NCBI RefSeq assembly: GCF_002019855.1
Contig: NZ_CM007717.1
Location: forward strand, 7,263,750-7,327,749
DNA: 64,000 nt
Direction: 5' to 3'
DNA from: Streptomyces antibioticus
GTDB lineage: Bacteria > Actinomycetota > Actinomycetes > Streptomycetales > Streptomycetaceae
The notes beneath the pieces are model-generated. The model searched no databases, was not told where the DNA came from, and was given only the letters and a program-made list of their open reading frames with translations. Below, in pieces: positions 1-8,559 of this stretch. A program made the translations under genes and the position numbers. How positions within the stretch are numbered: position 1 is the stretch's first letter; each line of letters opens with the position of its first letter.

Positions 1-1
1 G

Positions 2-574
2 GGCCCCTGGCCGGTGCGCCGTCTCGACATCGCCGCGATGAAGCGCACCGCGGACACCGAACTGCGCAACATGGGCATCGTCCTGGACGACCTCGAACAG
101 CCCATCGGCACGCTCTCCGGCGGCCAGCGCCAGTGCGTCGCCATCGCCCGCGCCGTCTACTTCGGCGCCCGGGTGCTCATCCTGGACGAGCCCACCGCCG
201 CCCTCGGCGTCAAGCAGTCCGGCGTGGTGCTGAAGTACATCGCCGCCGCCCGCGACCGCGGCCTCGGCGTCATCTTCATCACCCACAACCCCCACCACGC
301 CTACATGGTCGGCGACCACTTCAGCGTGCTGCGGCTCGGCACGCTCGAACTCTCCGCCTCCCGTGACGAGGTCAGCCTGGAGGAACTCACCAACCACATG
401 GCGGGCGGTGCGGAACTCGCGGCGCTCAAGCATGAGTTGGCGCAGGTTCGGGGTGTGGATGTCGAGGAGCTGCCGGAGGAGACGGATCTCAAGGCGCCGG
501 TGGCTTCCACGGCCGCCGCGGACTCCGCGGCTTCCTCGGCCTCCTCGGCCTCCCCGGGAGAGAAGACCGCCTGA
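2..574 (+). CDS. Sugar ABC transporter ATP-binding protein (5'-truncated)
   Basis: The reading frame is open from the first bases of the window, so the N-terminus with Walker A lies outside. What remains shows the ABC signature LSGGQRQ, Walker B (VLILDEPTAAL) and the H-loop in FITHNPHHAY, which fits carbohydrate importers of the FrcA/XylG type. It would energise uptake of a sugar or cyclitol through a permease encoded upstream. The C-terminus after about residue 145 is a low-complexity Ala/Ser/Glu tail typical of Streptomyces proteins. The neighbouring dehydrogenase, SDR and LacI genes make a sugar or inositol-like substrate plausible, but this is inference. It is followed by a strong hairpin terminator. 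Confidence 0.85.
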   Translation, partial: GPWPVRRLDIAAMKRTADTELRNMGIVLDDLEQPIGTLSGGQRQCVAIARAVYFGARVLILDEPTAALGVKQSGVVLKYIAAARDRGLGVIFITHNPHHAYMVGDHFSVLRLGTLELSASRDEVSLEELTNHMAGGAELAALKHELAQVRGVDVEELPEETDLKAPVASTAAADSAASSASSASPGEKTA

Positions 575-608
575 GACTGAGGCGCCCCAGCAGGGCTTTT
601 CGCAGAGC

Positions 609-654
609 AGCGCCGACGCGCCACCGCCGAACAGGGCGGGGGCGCGTCGGCGCT
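609..654 (+). terminator. Intrinsic-type terminator hairpin after the ABC ATPase gene
   Basis: A perfect 14-bp stem (AGCGCCGACGCGCC at 609-622 pairing with 641-654) closes an 18-nt loop and is followed by TTCCC. It lies 35 bp after the ABC stop codon. Streptomyces terminators often lack a long U-tract, so the stem alone is the evidence. Confidence 0.7.
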
Positions 655-677
655 TTCCCGTCCGTGTCCCGCAACGC

Positions 678-708
678 CTGAGCGCGGCCCCCTCGGAGCC
701 GCGCTCAG
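678..708 (-). terminator. Terminator hairpin between convergent genes
   Basis: An 11-bp perfect stem (CTGAGCGCGGC at 678-688 with 698-708) and a 9-nt loop, 21 bp past the stop of the minus-strand dehydrogenase gene. It probably ends the dioxygenase-SDR-dehydrogenase operon from the other side. Confidence 0.6.
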
Positions 709-729
709 ATCGTGAACCTCCGTGTTCCG

Positions 730-1734
730 TCAGGCGGTTCGCACCTCCGTGATCGTCACCGGCCGGTGCTCGGCCAGCGACAGTGTGCACGCCTCCGCGA
801 TCCAGCCCGCCTCCAGGGCGTCCTCGATCGTGCAGGGCGAGGTCCTGGTGCCCGCCACCACCTCGGTGAACGCGGTGAGTTCGGCGCGGTAGGCGGCCGC
901 GAAGCGGTCCATGAAGAAGTCGTGCGGGGTGCCGGCCGGGAAGGTGACCCCGGGCTCCACCGAGCGCAGCGGCAGCTTGTCCTCCAGGCCCACGGCGATG
1001 GAGTCCGCGAAGCCGTGGATCTCCATGCGGACGTCGTAACCCCGGGCGTTGTGACGGGAGTTGGAGACAACGGCGATCGTGCCGTCGTCCAGGGTGAGGA
1101 TCGCGCCGGTGGTGTCGGCGTCGCCCGCGGCCTTGATGAAGTCGGCGCCCCGGTTGCCGCCGACCGCGTACACCTCGGTCACCTCGCGGCCCGTCACCCA
1201 GCGGATGATGTCGAAGTCGTGCACCGAACAGTCCCGGAAGATACCTCCGGAGGCGGCGATGTACGCGGCGGGCGGCGGCGCCGGGTCCAGGGTGGTCGAG
1301 CGGACCGTGTGCAGCGGGCCCAGCTCGCCGGAGCGCACGGCGGCGCGCGCGTTGACGAACCCGGTGTCGAAGCGGCGGTTGTAGCCGATCTGGATCGGCA
1401 CCCCGCTGCCCTGAACGGCCTTGAGGACCTCGACGCCCTCGCTCATGGTGCGGGCGACCGGCTTCTCGCAGAACACCGGGACGCCGGCCTCGACGGCGGC
1501 CAGGATCAGCCCCGGGTGGGCGTCGGTCGCGGCGGCCACCACGACCGCGTCCACGCCCGCGGCCAGCACGGCCTCCGGGGAGTCCGCCACCTCGGCGCCG
1601 AACCGTTCGGCGGCGGCCTTGGCGGCCGCGGCGTAGGGGTCGGCGACGACGAGCGTCTCGACGGCGCCGAGTCCGGAGAGGGTCTCGGCGTGGAAGGCGC
1701 CGATACGGCCGAGGCCGAGGATTCCGATGCGCAT
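730..1734 (-). CDS. Gfo/Idh/MocA family oxidoreductase (inositol 2-dehydrogenase-like)
   Basis: The 334-aa protein has an N-terminal Rossmann fold (GLGRIGAFHAETL at residues 6-18), the family EKP motif after the nucleotide domain (CEKPVAR, about residue 90) and a conserved Asp/His cluster (CSVHDFDIIRW, about 169-179) expected in the active site. These enzymes oxidise a sugar or cyclitol hydroxyl with NAD(P). Length is normal for inositol 2-dehydrogenases, but the exact substrate cannot be read from sequence. It is the last gene of a minus-strand operon behind the SDR (63-nt gap, purine-rich). An AAGGAG ribosome site precedes the ATG. Confidence 0.85.
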   Translation of the reverse strand: MRIGILGLGRIGAFHAETLSGLGAVETLVVADPYAAAAKAAAERFGAEVADSPEAVLAAGVDAVVVAAATDAHPGLILAAVEAGVPVFCEKPVARTMSEGVEVLKAVQGSGVPIQIGYNRRFDTGFVNARAAVRSGELGPLHTVRSTTLDPAPPPAAYIAASGGIFRDCSVHDFDIIRWVTGREVTEVYAVGGNRGADFIKAAGDADTTGAILTLDDGTIAVVSNSRHNARGYDVRMEIHGFADSIAVGLEDKLPLRSVEPGVTFPAGTPHDFFMDRFAAAYRAELTAFTEVVAGTRTSPCTIEDALEAGWIAEACTLSLAEHRPVTITEVRTA

Positions 1735-1797
1735 GGGGTGCGGCTCCTTGAGGTGGTGCGAAGAGGGGAGAGGGAAGAGGGAGGGGAGGAACGGGGG

Positions 1798-2574
1798 TCA
1801 GTCGAGGCCGCCGAGCACGTTCTGGTCCCAGTCGATCACCGAACCGGTGACCACCCCGGACCGCTCGGAGAGCAGGAACACCACGAAGTCGGCGATCTCG
1901 TCCGGCCGGCCGAGCTTGCCCATCGGCAGCCGGGCCGCCGCCTGCTCGCGCCAGTCGTCGCCGGCGCCGTGGAACGCCCGCTGGGTGGCGTCCTCGCCCT
2001 CGGTCTCCGTCCAGCCGATGTTCAGGCCGTTGATCCGGACCCGGTCGAAGCGGTGGGCGTGCGCCGCGTTGCGGGTCAGGCCGATCAGCCCGGCCTTGGC
2101 GGCCACGTACGGGGCGAGGAAGGGCTGTCCGCCGTGCGCGGAGGAGGTGATGATGTTGACGACCGTGCCCGGTTCCTTGCGGGCCACCATGTCCGCGACG
2201 GCGGCCTGCATCGCGAAGAACGGCGCCCTGAGGTTGATCGCGATGTGCTGGTCGAACAGCTCGGGCGTGGTGTCCAGCAGGGTGCCCCGGGAGGTGAGGC
2301 CCGCCGAGTTGACGAGGCAGTCGACCCGGCCGTACGCCGTCACCACCTCGGCCACCGACGTCCGCGCCTGTTCGGCGTCGGCCAGGTCGGCCCGGACGAA
2401 CAGGGCGGTGCCGCCCGCGGCGGTCAGCTCCGCCACCAGCGCCTCGCCGGGCTCGGCGCGCCGCCCGGTGACGGCGACGGTCGCCCCCTCGCGGACCGCG
2501 GCCCGCGCGACGGCGGCGCCCACGCCCTGGCTGCCGCCGTTGACGAGGACGACCTTGTCGTCGAGAAGTCCCAT
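1798..2574 (-). CDS. Short-chain dehydrogenase/reductase
   Basis: Classical 258-aa SDR. The cofactor motif is NGGSQGVG near the N-terminus, and the catalytic Ser (ITSSAH, about 142) and Tyr-Lys (PYVAAK, Tyr about 156 and Lys 160) are present. It would interconvert a hydroxyl and a ketone with NAD(P)H. It lies 15 nt after the dioxygenase gene and upstream of the Gfo/Idh/MocA gene, so the three are probably cotranscribed and act on one catabolic substrate. The ribosome site AAGGAAGG lies in that 15-nt gap. The substrate is unknown; a role with an oxidised sugar or cyclitol is inferred from context only. Confidence 0.85.
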   Translation of the reverse strand: MGLLDDKVVLVNGGSQGVGAAVARAAVREGATVAVTGRRAEPGEALVAELTAAGGTALFVRADLADAEQARTSVAEVVTAYGRVDCLVNSAGLTSRGTLLDTTPELFDQHIAINLRAPFFAMQAAVADMVARKEPGTVVNIITSSAHGGQPFLAPYVAAKAGLIGLTRNAAHAHRFDRVRINGLNIGWTETEGEDATQRAFHGAGDDWREQAAARLPMGKLGRPDEIADFVVFLLSERSGVVTGSVIDWDQNVLGGLD

Positions 2575-2589
2575 GGAAGGAAGGTCCTT

Positions 2590-3786
2590 TCAGCTCGTAC
2601 GGCGCTCGGCGCCGGCCCGCAGTTCGTCCCGGAGTGCCTGCGGGGTCCACTCCTCGCGCAGTGCGCGCAGCACCACGTCCGCCTGCGAGGGCGGGGCCAG
2701 TCCGTCGACCGGGGGATCGCTGTCGAGGTTGGTGGGGAAGGGGTAGCCCTCGGCGCTCGCGGCGACGACCCGCTCCAGCCACGCCTCGTCCACGCCCTCG
2801 GCCCGGCGCTTGAGCAGGACTGGGAAGACGGCGTTCGCCACGGCCTCGCGGTCCACGGTCTCCATGGCGCGCCCGAAGGCCGACGACACCTGGAGCAGGT
2901 TCGCCATACGCCGTACGTCGGCGGTGCGGTTGGTGCCGGCGGCGTGGAAGACCGCCGGGTTGAAGAACGCGGCATCACCCTTGGCCAGCGGCAGTTGGAC
3001 GTGGTGCTCGGCGAAGTACGCCTGGAACTCCGGCAGTCGCCACGCCAGATAGCCCGGCTCGAAGGTCTGCGAGTACGGCAGATAGAGCGTGGGGCCGGAC
3101 TCCACCGGCATGTCGCAGTGGGCCACCGCGCCCTGGAGGGTGAGCACGGGGGACAGACGGTGGACGTGCGCCGGGTAGGCGGCGGCCGTCTCGTTGGAGA
3201 GGAAGCCCAGGTGGTAGTCGCGGTGCACGCTCTGTGCCGTGCCGCCCGGGTTGACCACGTTGACCTGGGAGGTGATCTGGTAGCCGGGGCCCAGCCAGGC
3301 CCGGGACACCAGGGCGAGGATCTCGTTGGCGTAGTAGTCGGTGAACGCCTCCGGGTCGTGCAGGGCGGCCTTCTCCAGGGCGTTCCAGACGCGGTCGTTG
3401 GCGCCGGGCCGGGCGAAGTGGTCGCCGGCGGTGGCGCCCGCGGCGTGCTGCTCGGCGATCAGCGCGTCGAAGACGTCGGTCGCCCGGTCCACCACCGCCG
3501 GGTCGGGGAAGGCGCCCTTGAGGACCACGACCCCGGGGCCGTCGGCGAAGGCCCGCACCAGTTCGGCGCGCACCTCGCGGCTCCCGGCGGCGGCGCGCAG
3601 CCGCTCGCTGTCGTAGACGAGGACGTTGCTCTCCACCGAGGCGGCGTGCGGGTAGTCGGCGAGGCCGGTGGTGCGCTCGACGAGGGTGCGCAGGACGTCG
3701 AGGTCGCAGTCCTGCTCGGTGAGCCAGGCGCGCTCGTGAAGCGCTCTGGAGTCGGGGGTGACGGGGGTTGCGGGGGTGAAGGACAT
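2590..3786 (-). CDS. Phytanoyl-CoA dioxygenase (PhyH) family protein
   Basis: This looks like an Fe(II)/2-oxoglutarate oxygenase. The HxD pair is in SVHRDYH, the distal His in NPAVFHAAGTNR, and the following Arg can bind the 2-oxoglutarate carboxylate. The start ATG at 3786 is chosen because GAAGGGA precedes it; the frame stays open further upstream, but that would run into the divergent promoter region. The length of 398 aa is longer than minimal PhyH proteins because of a C-terminal alpha-helical extension. It is the first gene of the operon with the SDR and dehydrogenase and is divergent from the LacI regulator. The reaction is unknown; hydroxylation of a small carbon source is the general expectation. 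Confidence 0.8.
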   Translation of the reverse strand: MSFTPATPVTPDSRALHERAWLTEQDCDLDVLRTLVERTTGLADYPHAASVESNVLVYDSERLRAAAGSREVRAELVRAFADGPGVVVLKGAFPDPAVVDRATDVFDALIAEQHAAGATAGDHFARPGANDRVWNALEKAALHDPEAFTDYYANEILALVSRAWLGPGYQITSQVNVVNPGGTAQSVHRDYHLGFLSNETAAAYPAHVHRLSPVLTLQGAVAHCDMPVESGPTLYLPYSQTFEPGYLAWRLPEFQAYFAEHHVQLPLAKGDAAFFNPAVFHAAGTNRTADVRRMANLLQVSSAFGRAMETVDREAVANAVFPVLLKRRAEGVDEAWLERVVAASAEGYPFPTNLDSDPPVDGLAPPSQADVVLRALREEWTPQALRDELRAGAERRTS

Positions 3787-3827
3787 CGGCGTCCCTTCGT
3801 GACAGCGGCGTATCCGTGCTGTCATTC

Positions 3828-3839
3828 TTGTCAGTACAA
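3828..3839. promoter_or_regulatory. Candidate operator in the dioxygenase-LacI divergent region
   Basis: TTGTCAGTACAA is a short perfect dyad (4-bp arms, 4-nt centre) in the 115-bp divergent intergenic region, about 42 bp upstream of the dioxygenase ATG. A LacI-type operator is expected here. The short arms make this only a candidate. Confidence 0.3.
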
Positions 3840-3901
3840 ACCCGTCGAACAACCAGCAGGCGGCCATCAAAAACCCCTCAGGATGAGGCGAGGAGCGTTC
3901 C

Positions 3902-4939
3902 GTGGGCCATCCCTTCCCGATCCGTGAGATCGCACGTCAGGCGGGTCTCAGCGAGGCGACGGTGGACCGGGTCCTCAACGGCAGGGGAGGGGTGCGCGAG
4001 TCGACCGCGCGTGAGGTGGAGCGGGCCATCGCCGACCTCGACCGGCAGCGCACCCAGGTCCGGCTCGTCGGCCGTACCTTCATGGTCGACATCGTGATGC
4101 AGACGCCCGAGCGGTTCAGCACCGCCGTACGCGCCGCGCTGGAGGCGGAACTGCCGTCCCTGCACCCGGCCGTGGTGCGTTCCCGCTTCCACTTCCGCGA
4201 GACCGGGTCGGTGGACGAGCCGGTCGCGACCCTCGACCGGATCGCCCGGCGCGGCTCCCAGGGCGTGATCCTCAAGGCGCCCGACACCCCCGAGGTCACC
4301 GCGGCCGTCGGCCGGCTGGTGGCCGCCGGGATCCCGGTCGTCACCCTGGTCACCGATCTGCCCGCCAGCGCCCGGCTGGCCTACGTCGGCATCGACAACC
4401 GCGCCGCGGGCGCCACCGCCGCCTATCTGATGGGCCAGTGGCTGGGGGACCGGCCCGGCAACGTCCTGACCAGCCTGTCCAGCGGCTTCTTCCGCAACGA
4501 GGAGGAGCGCGAGATGGGGTTCCGCGGTGCGATGCGGGCCCGCCACCCCGGGCGGGCCCTGGTCGAGATCGCCGAGGGCCAGGGCCTGGACGCCACCCAG
4601 TACGACCTGGTGCGCGCCGCCCTGGACCGCGATCCGGAGATCCGGGCGGTGTACTCGATCGGCGGCGGCAACATCGCCACCCTGCGCGCCTTCGCCGACG
4701 CGGGCCGGGAGTGCGCCGTGTTCGTCGCGCACGACCTCGACCACGACAACACCCGGCTGCTGCGCGAACACCGGCTGTCCGTGGTCCTCCACCACGACCT
4801 GCGGCACGACATGCGCGAGGCGTGCCACATCGTGATGCGGGCCCACGGCGCGCTGCCGCCCGCCGGGCCCACCCTGCCGTCGGCGATCCAGGTGGTGACG
4901 CCGTACAACCTGCCGCCGGACATCCGGACGGGCGGCTGA
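3902..4939 (+). CDS. LacI family transcriptional regulator
   Basis: The 345-aa protein starts with a LacI helix-turn-helix (IREIARQAGLSEATVDRVLN, residues 7-26) followed by a hinge. The effector domain from about residue 60 resembles periplasmic sugar-binding proteins of ribose or inositol ABC importers, with the family pattern AYVGIDNRAAGATAAYL. It starts at GTG with GAGGCGAGGAG upstream. It is divergent from the PhyH-SDR-dehydrogenase operon and probably represses it and itself until a sugar or cyclitol binds. The ABC ATPase at the window edge may belong to the same regulon. The effector is not known. Confidence 0.9.
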   Translation: MGHPFPIREIARQAGLSEATVDRVLNGRGGVRESTAREVERAIADLDRQRTQVRLVGRTFMVDIVMQTPERFSTAVRAALEAELPSLHPAVVRSRFHFRETGSVDEPVATLDRIARRGSQGVILKAPDTPEVTAAVGRLVAAGIPVVTLVTDLPASARLAYVGIDNRAAGATAAYLMGQWLGDRPGNVLTSLSSGFFRNEEEREMGFRGAMRARHPGRALVEIAEGQGLDATQYDLVRAALDRDPEIRAVYSIGGGNIATLRAFADAGRECAVFVAHDLDHDNTRLLREHRLSVVLHHDLRHDMREACHIVMRAHGALPPAGPTLPSAIQVVTPYNLPPDIRTGG

Positions 4940-4989
4940 CGCGCAGGCCGGACGGGCGGCTGACGCGGAGGGCCGACGGCGGCTGATGC

Positions 4990-5334
4990 TCAGAGGTTGA
5001 TCGCGTACGCCTTGCGCAGGGTCTCGTGGACCGTCCACGTCGTACGGTCGCCCGCGCGCAGCACGGCCAGGTCGCCGGGGCCGACGGTGAAGGTGTCGCC
5101 GCCCTCGACCTCGATGGTCGCGGACCCGCTGATCACGACGAACAGCTCGTCCGCCTCCGTGTCGGTGACCACGCCCGGGGTGATCTGCCAGATCCCCCGG
5201 ATCTGCTGGCCGTCCTCGGACTCCCAGACCACCTTCCCGCTCACCTCGGGGGTGCCGGAGACGATCTGCGCCGGGTCGAGCGGGTCGGGTTCGAGATCGG
5301 CGTCGGGGATGTGCAGAGCGAAGCTGTGGGTCAT
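4990..5334 (-). CDS. Small cupin-domain protein
   Basis: Single-domain 114-aa cupin. The core runs from GIWQITPGV to about residue 105, with the motif GPGDLAVLRAGDRTTWTV forming the second cupin box and ELFVVISGSATIEVEG the beta-strands before it. The metal-binding histidines of classic cupins are not obvious: the first motif has E-A-D-E-L-F rather than HxH, so it may bind a ligand without a metal or act as an epimerase-like cupin (Cupin_3 type). It is monocistronic, convergent with the LacI gene. Function unknown. Confidence 0.7.
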   Translation of the reverse strand: MTHSFALHIPDADLEPDPLDPAQIVSGTPEVSGKVVWESEDGQQIRGIWQITPGVVTDTEADELFVVISGSATIEVEGGDTFTVGPGDLAVLRAGDRTTWTVHETLRKAYAINL

Positions 5335-5519
5335 GCGGCGACCCTAACGAGCGGGGGCGCGGTTCCGGCGCCGACATTGTGTCCCGGGAACGGGGAGGTG
5401 GGGGGACATGTCGTCGGGTCGCGCCGGCGGGCGCGGAGCGCGGCACGTCTCCAGCGGCATCTCTTTCGGGGCGCCCGGCTCGGGGTGCGATGGTCGTCCG
5501 GACGGGTCACGCTCGTCGT

Positions 5520-6308
5520 ATGGGTGAAGGCTGGGACGTTCGGCGGGCGGGGCCGGAGGACGCCTCGCGGCGGGTGCTGCTGATTCCGGGCGGGCTGTGC
5601 ACGACCGAGTTCTTCGCGGACGTCATGGCCGAGCCGGCGGTGGCGGGCCTCGGGCTGGTCGCGGCGGCCCTGCCGGGCTTCGGCGGCACCGAGGCCCCCG
5701 AGGACGTGACCATGGAGGGGTACGCCCGGCTGATGGCCGCCTTCGCGGACGAGACCGGCTGCGAGGTGGTCGTGGCGCACAGTCTCGGCGCCAACGTGGC
5801 GATCGAGATGGCGGCGGCCGGACTGTTCACCGGCCCGCTGGTGCTGCTGTCGCCCGCCTTCTCGCGCGGCGACGAGATGAGGTCCCTGGCCGCGCTGGAC
5901 GCCGTGGGCCGGGTGCCGGGGCTGGGCATCGCGGTGTGGGCCGGCATGCTCGGCCTGCTGCCCCGGGCGGTGGCCCGCGGACTGCCCCCGGAGCGCGCCC
6001 AGGCGCTCGCGGCGGCGATGAGCGGCAACGACCCGGCGACCTGCCGCCGGATCGTGCGCGCGTACTACGCCTATCTCGACCGGTATCCGTCCCTGGTCCC
6101 CCGGCTGTGCGAGGCCGGGGTCCCGGTCTGGGTGGTGCGCGGCGACCACGACGAGATCGGCCTGACGGACGGCGAACGGCGCGGACTGGAGGGGCGCCCG
6201 CACGTCCGCCTGGTCACGGTCCCCGACGCCGGTCACGCCGTCCAGATCGACCAGCCGGAGGCCGTGGCCCGCGTGGTCGCCGAGGCGGCGTTGGCCGGCG
6301 TGTCCTGA
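5520..6308 (+). CDS. Alpha/beta hydrolase
   Basis: The predicted 262-aa protein has the alpha/beta hydrolase order: oxyanion region LIPGGLCTTEF, nucleophile elbow VAHSLGANVA (Ala replaces the usual first Gly of GxSxG), an Asp in RGDHDEI and the catalytic His in DAGHAVQIDQP. The start is uncertain. The ATG at 5520 begins just before the conserved region, while an in-frame ATG at 5490 would add 10 residues; neither has a clear ribosome site. It is convergent with the last gene of the lipid cluster (14-bp gap), so it is probably not part of that operon. The substrate is unknown. Confidence 0.7.
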   Translation: MGEGWDVRRAGPEDASRRVLLIPGGLCTTEFFADVMAEPAVAGLGLVAAALPGFGGTEAPEDVTMEGYARLMAAFADETGCEVVVAHSLGANVAIEMAAAGLFTGPLVLLSPAFSRGDEMRSLAALDAVGRVPGLGIAVWAGMLGLLPRAVARGLPPERAQALAAAMSGNDPATCRRIVRAYYAYLDRYPSLVPRLCEAGVPVWVVRGDHDEIGLTDGERRGLEGRPHVRLVTVPDAGHAVQIDQPEAVARVVAEAALAGVS

Positions 6309-6322
6309 GCGGTGGCCGGGGG

Positions 6323-7390
6323 TCAGTCGCGGCGGGCCACGACGCGGTAGGCGTTGGAGAGGCGGAGGCGGCCCGCCAGGGGGCGGAGTACGAGGCGGTC
6401 CAGGAGCGTGGCCAGCAGAAGGGCCGGGATGCCGGCCAGCAGGAGGGCCGTTCGCAGGGCGCGGCGCAGGGCGCTCGGGCGTCGGGGCAGCCAGGGCGCG
6501 TCCTCCCGCGGTGCCGTGTGGTCCAGCGCCAGCCAGGTGGCGGCCAGCAGGTCCACCGGGTCATGTGCCTCGGCACGTTGCTCCGCGACCACGGTGAAGC
6601 CCAGCTCGGTCAGGCGTCGGCGGAGATTGGCCACGGGCACGAAGTGCAGATGCTGCGGCTGGAGCCAGGGCAGCCACCAGCGGCCGAGGAGGCGGGCGAA
6701 CCGGCTTTCAGGGTCCGGCACTTCGACGACGAGATGCCCGCCGGGCCGCACCGCCTCCCGCGCGGCCCGCAGTTCACGGTCGGGCTCGGTGCTGTGCTCC
6801 AGGTAGTGGAACATGCTCACCACGTCGTAGCGGCCCGCCAGCTCCGGGGCCAGTTCGGGGAAGGCGCCCCGGTAGCCGTGCTCCACCCGGCCCGCCTTCT
6901 CGGCCAGTTCGACACCGTCGGTGAAGTCGAGACCGTCGAACACCGTGTCCGGCAGCACCTCCCGGGCGACCGCGCAGAAGTGCCCGTGCCCGGTCCCGAC
7001 GTCCAGCCAGGACTTGGGTGCCGGGATGTACGGCTGCACCGCCTCGGCCCGCCGCCGGTACATCCCGGTGCGCGCGCCGAAGGTGTCGCCGAGCTTCTTC
7101 TCGCCCAGCCCGTCGTAGAAGTCCCGGTAGTAGAACTCCAGCCCCGCCGGGCTGAGTCGGGGGTTCTGGAAGGTGTGCCCGCAGCCGCCGCAGCGGTCCA
7201 GGGTGAAACGGCCCGGCTTGTGCTGGAGCAGGTCGGTGGTGCGCAGCCGGGTGCTCAGCTCCGTCCCGCCGCACCAGGGGCAGTCGGTGCGCGTCGGCTC
7301 GAAGAACCGGTCGGGGCCCGCCTCCAGGTCGGCCCGGTAGGCGGGGCGCAGGGCCGCGATCCGCTCGGTGGTCCCGCTCTCGTCGCTCAT
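6323..7390 (-). CDS. Class I SAM-dependent methyltransferase with zinc ribbon and C-terminal membrane helix
   Basis: The 355-aa protein begins with a treble-clef or zinc-ribbon motif (CPWCGG ... CGGCGH, about residues 33-66), then a Methyltransf_12/23-like domain with the SAM motif LDVGTGHGHF and the post-motif region RPGGHLVVEVPDPE. Near the C-terminus is a hydrophobic segment (ALLLAGIPALLLATLL), suggesting membrane association. Such ribbon-methyltransferases modify sugars or lipid-linked intermediates in actinomycetes. The ATG overlaps the stop of the glycosyltransferase gene by ATGA, so it is the last gene of the lipid-synthase operon. The frame is open further upstream inside the glycosyltransferase gene, but that part has no domain. 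O-methylation of the glycolipid product is inferred. Confidence 0.8.
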   Translation of the reverse strand: MSDESGTTERIAALRPAYRADLEAGPDRFFEPTRTDCPWCGGTELSTRLRTTDLLQHKPGRFTLDRCGGCGHTFQNPRLSPAGLEFYYRDFYDGLGEKKLGDTFGARTGMYRRRAEAVQPYIPAPKSWLDVGTGHGHFCAVAREVLPDTVFDGLDFTDGVELAEKAGRVEHGYRGAFPELAPELAGRYDVVSMFHYLEHSTEPDRELRAAREAVRPGGHLVVEVPDPESRFARLLGRWWLPWLQPQHLHFVPVANLRRRLTELGFTVVAEQRAEAHDPVDLLAATWLALDHTAPREDAPWLPRRPSALRRALRTALLLAGIPALLLATLLDRLVLRPLAGRLRLSNAYRVVARRD

Positions 7391-8559
7391 CCCGACTCCT
7401 CGGCCAGTTCGGTCAGATGGGTCGCCGCGGCGGACGCCCCGCCCGCGGCCCGGAACGCCGTGCCGATCCGTGCCGCCGCGTTCCGGTACGCCGGGTCGTC
7501 CAGGACGGAGTCGACGGCCGCGCCCAGCCCCCGCGCCGTGACCCGGCCGAACCGCACCCGCACCCCCGCCCCTGCGTCCACGACCTGCCCGGCCACCACC
7601 GGCTGGTCGTCCCGGATCGGCGCCACCACCAGCGGTACGCCATGCCACAGCGCCTCGCACACCGTGTTGTGCCCGGCGTGACAGAGCACGGCGTCGACAC
7701 CCCTTTCCAGCAGGGCGAGTTGGGGCACGGACGGCACGATCAGCACGTCCTTGTCGTGTTCCTTCGCCTGCGTGTCCAGGACGCCGCCCGGGTCGACCAG
7801 GACCGACTGCACCCGGTCCGCCCGCTCACGCAGCACACTCCGGCAGGTGTCCAGGAACCGGCCGCCGACGTCGGTGTTGGCGGTGCCGAGGGTGACCAGT
7901 ACGGTGGCCCGCCCCGGGTCCAGCCACTCCCACGGGAAGCCGGAGGCGTCCGGCCTGCCCACGACCGAGGGACCGACCCAGCGGACGGTGTCCGGGACCG
8001 CCGTGCCCGCCAGCTCCGGGGTGCTGAAGGCGAGGACCAGACGCGGCGAGAACCGCGGGTCCGGGCCCGCCGCCGGGGCCCCGAGGGCCGACCGCAGCTC
8101 CGCCAGCCGCTCCGCGAGCCACTCCCGCACCTTGGGCAGTCCGGCCAGCGGGTCGGTGAACTCCGCCGAGGTGGTGGCCGAGGTCGCCCACGGCAGACCC
8201 AGCCGCTCGGCGGTCAACGCCCCCGCGAACGCCTGCTGGTCGGCGACGACCACGTCCGGCCGGAACGCCCCGACGGCCGCCCGCACCCCGGGCGCCATCG
8301 CCTCCGCCAGCGGCAGCAGATACCACTCCCACAGGAACCTCAGCGCCTCCGGGCCGCGCAGCTCGGCGGGCCGTTCACCCGGCGCGGCACCCGCGCACCC
8401 GAACACCTCGGCATCCGCCCCCGCCAGCCGCGCCACCAGCGCCGGATCGGGGCACGCCCACGCCACCCGGTGTCCGCGCGCGACGAGTTCGGCGGCCACG
8501 CCCACGGTCGGGTTGATGTGCCCGACCAACGGCGGTACGACGAACAGGAACCGGCTCAC
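7387..8559 (-). CDS. Macrolide-type (GT1) glycosyltransferase
   Basis: The 390-aa protein is a GT-B fold transferase. The N-terminal acceptor domain opens with VPPLVGHINPTVGVAAELV, and the C-terminal donor domain carries the nucleotide-sugar motif HAGHNTVCEALWHGVPLVV followed by the D-Q pair (IRDDQPV), as in UDP- or dTDP-sugar transferases of the MGT/YjiC type. It starts at GTG overlapping the hydrolase stop (GTGA) and ends in the ATGA overlap with the methyltransferase. It is therefore in the lipid-synthase operon, and the operon's product is probably glycosylated. No deoxysugar biosynthesis genes are nearby, so a common nucleotide sugar is the likely donor. Confidence 0.88.
   Translation of the reverse strand: MSRFLFVVPPLVGHINPTVGVAAELVARGHRVAWACPDPALVARLAGADAEVFGCAGAAPGERPAELRGPEALRFLWEWYLLPLAEAMAPGVRAAVGAFRPDVVVADQQAFAGALTAERLGLPWATSATTSAEFTDPLAGLPKVREWLAERLAELRSALGAPAAGPDPRFSPRLVLAFSTPELAGTAVPDTVRWVGPSVVGRPDASGFPWEWLDPGRATVLVTLGTANTDVGGRFLDTCRSVLRERADRVQSVLVDPGGVLDTQAKEHDKDVLIVPSVPQLALLERGVDAVLCHAGHNTVCEALWHGVPLVVAPIRDDQPVVAGQVVDAGAGVRVRFGRVTARGLGAAVDSVLDDPAYRNAAARIGTAFRAAGGASAAATHLTELAEESG

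Noticed and set aside
712..3927. A 1071-codon open frame on the plus strand across the dehydrogenase, SDR and dioxygenase genes
   Set aside because: It is an antisense shadow of three well-supported minus-strand genes, common at high GC, with no domains.
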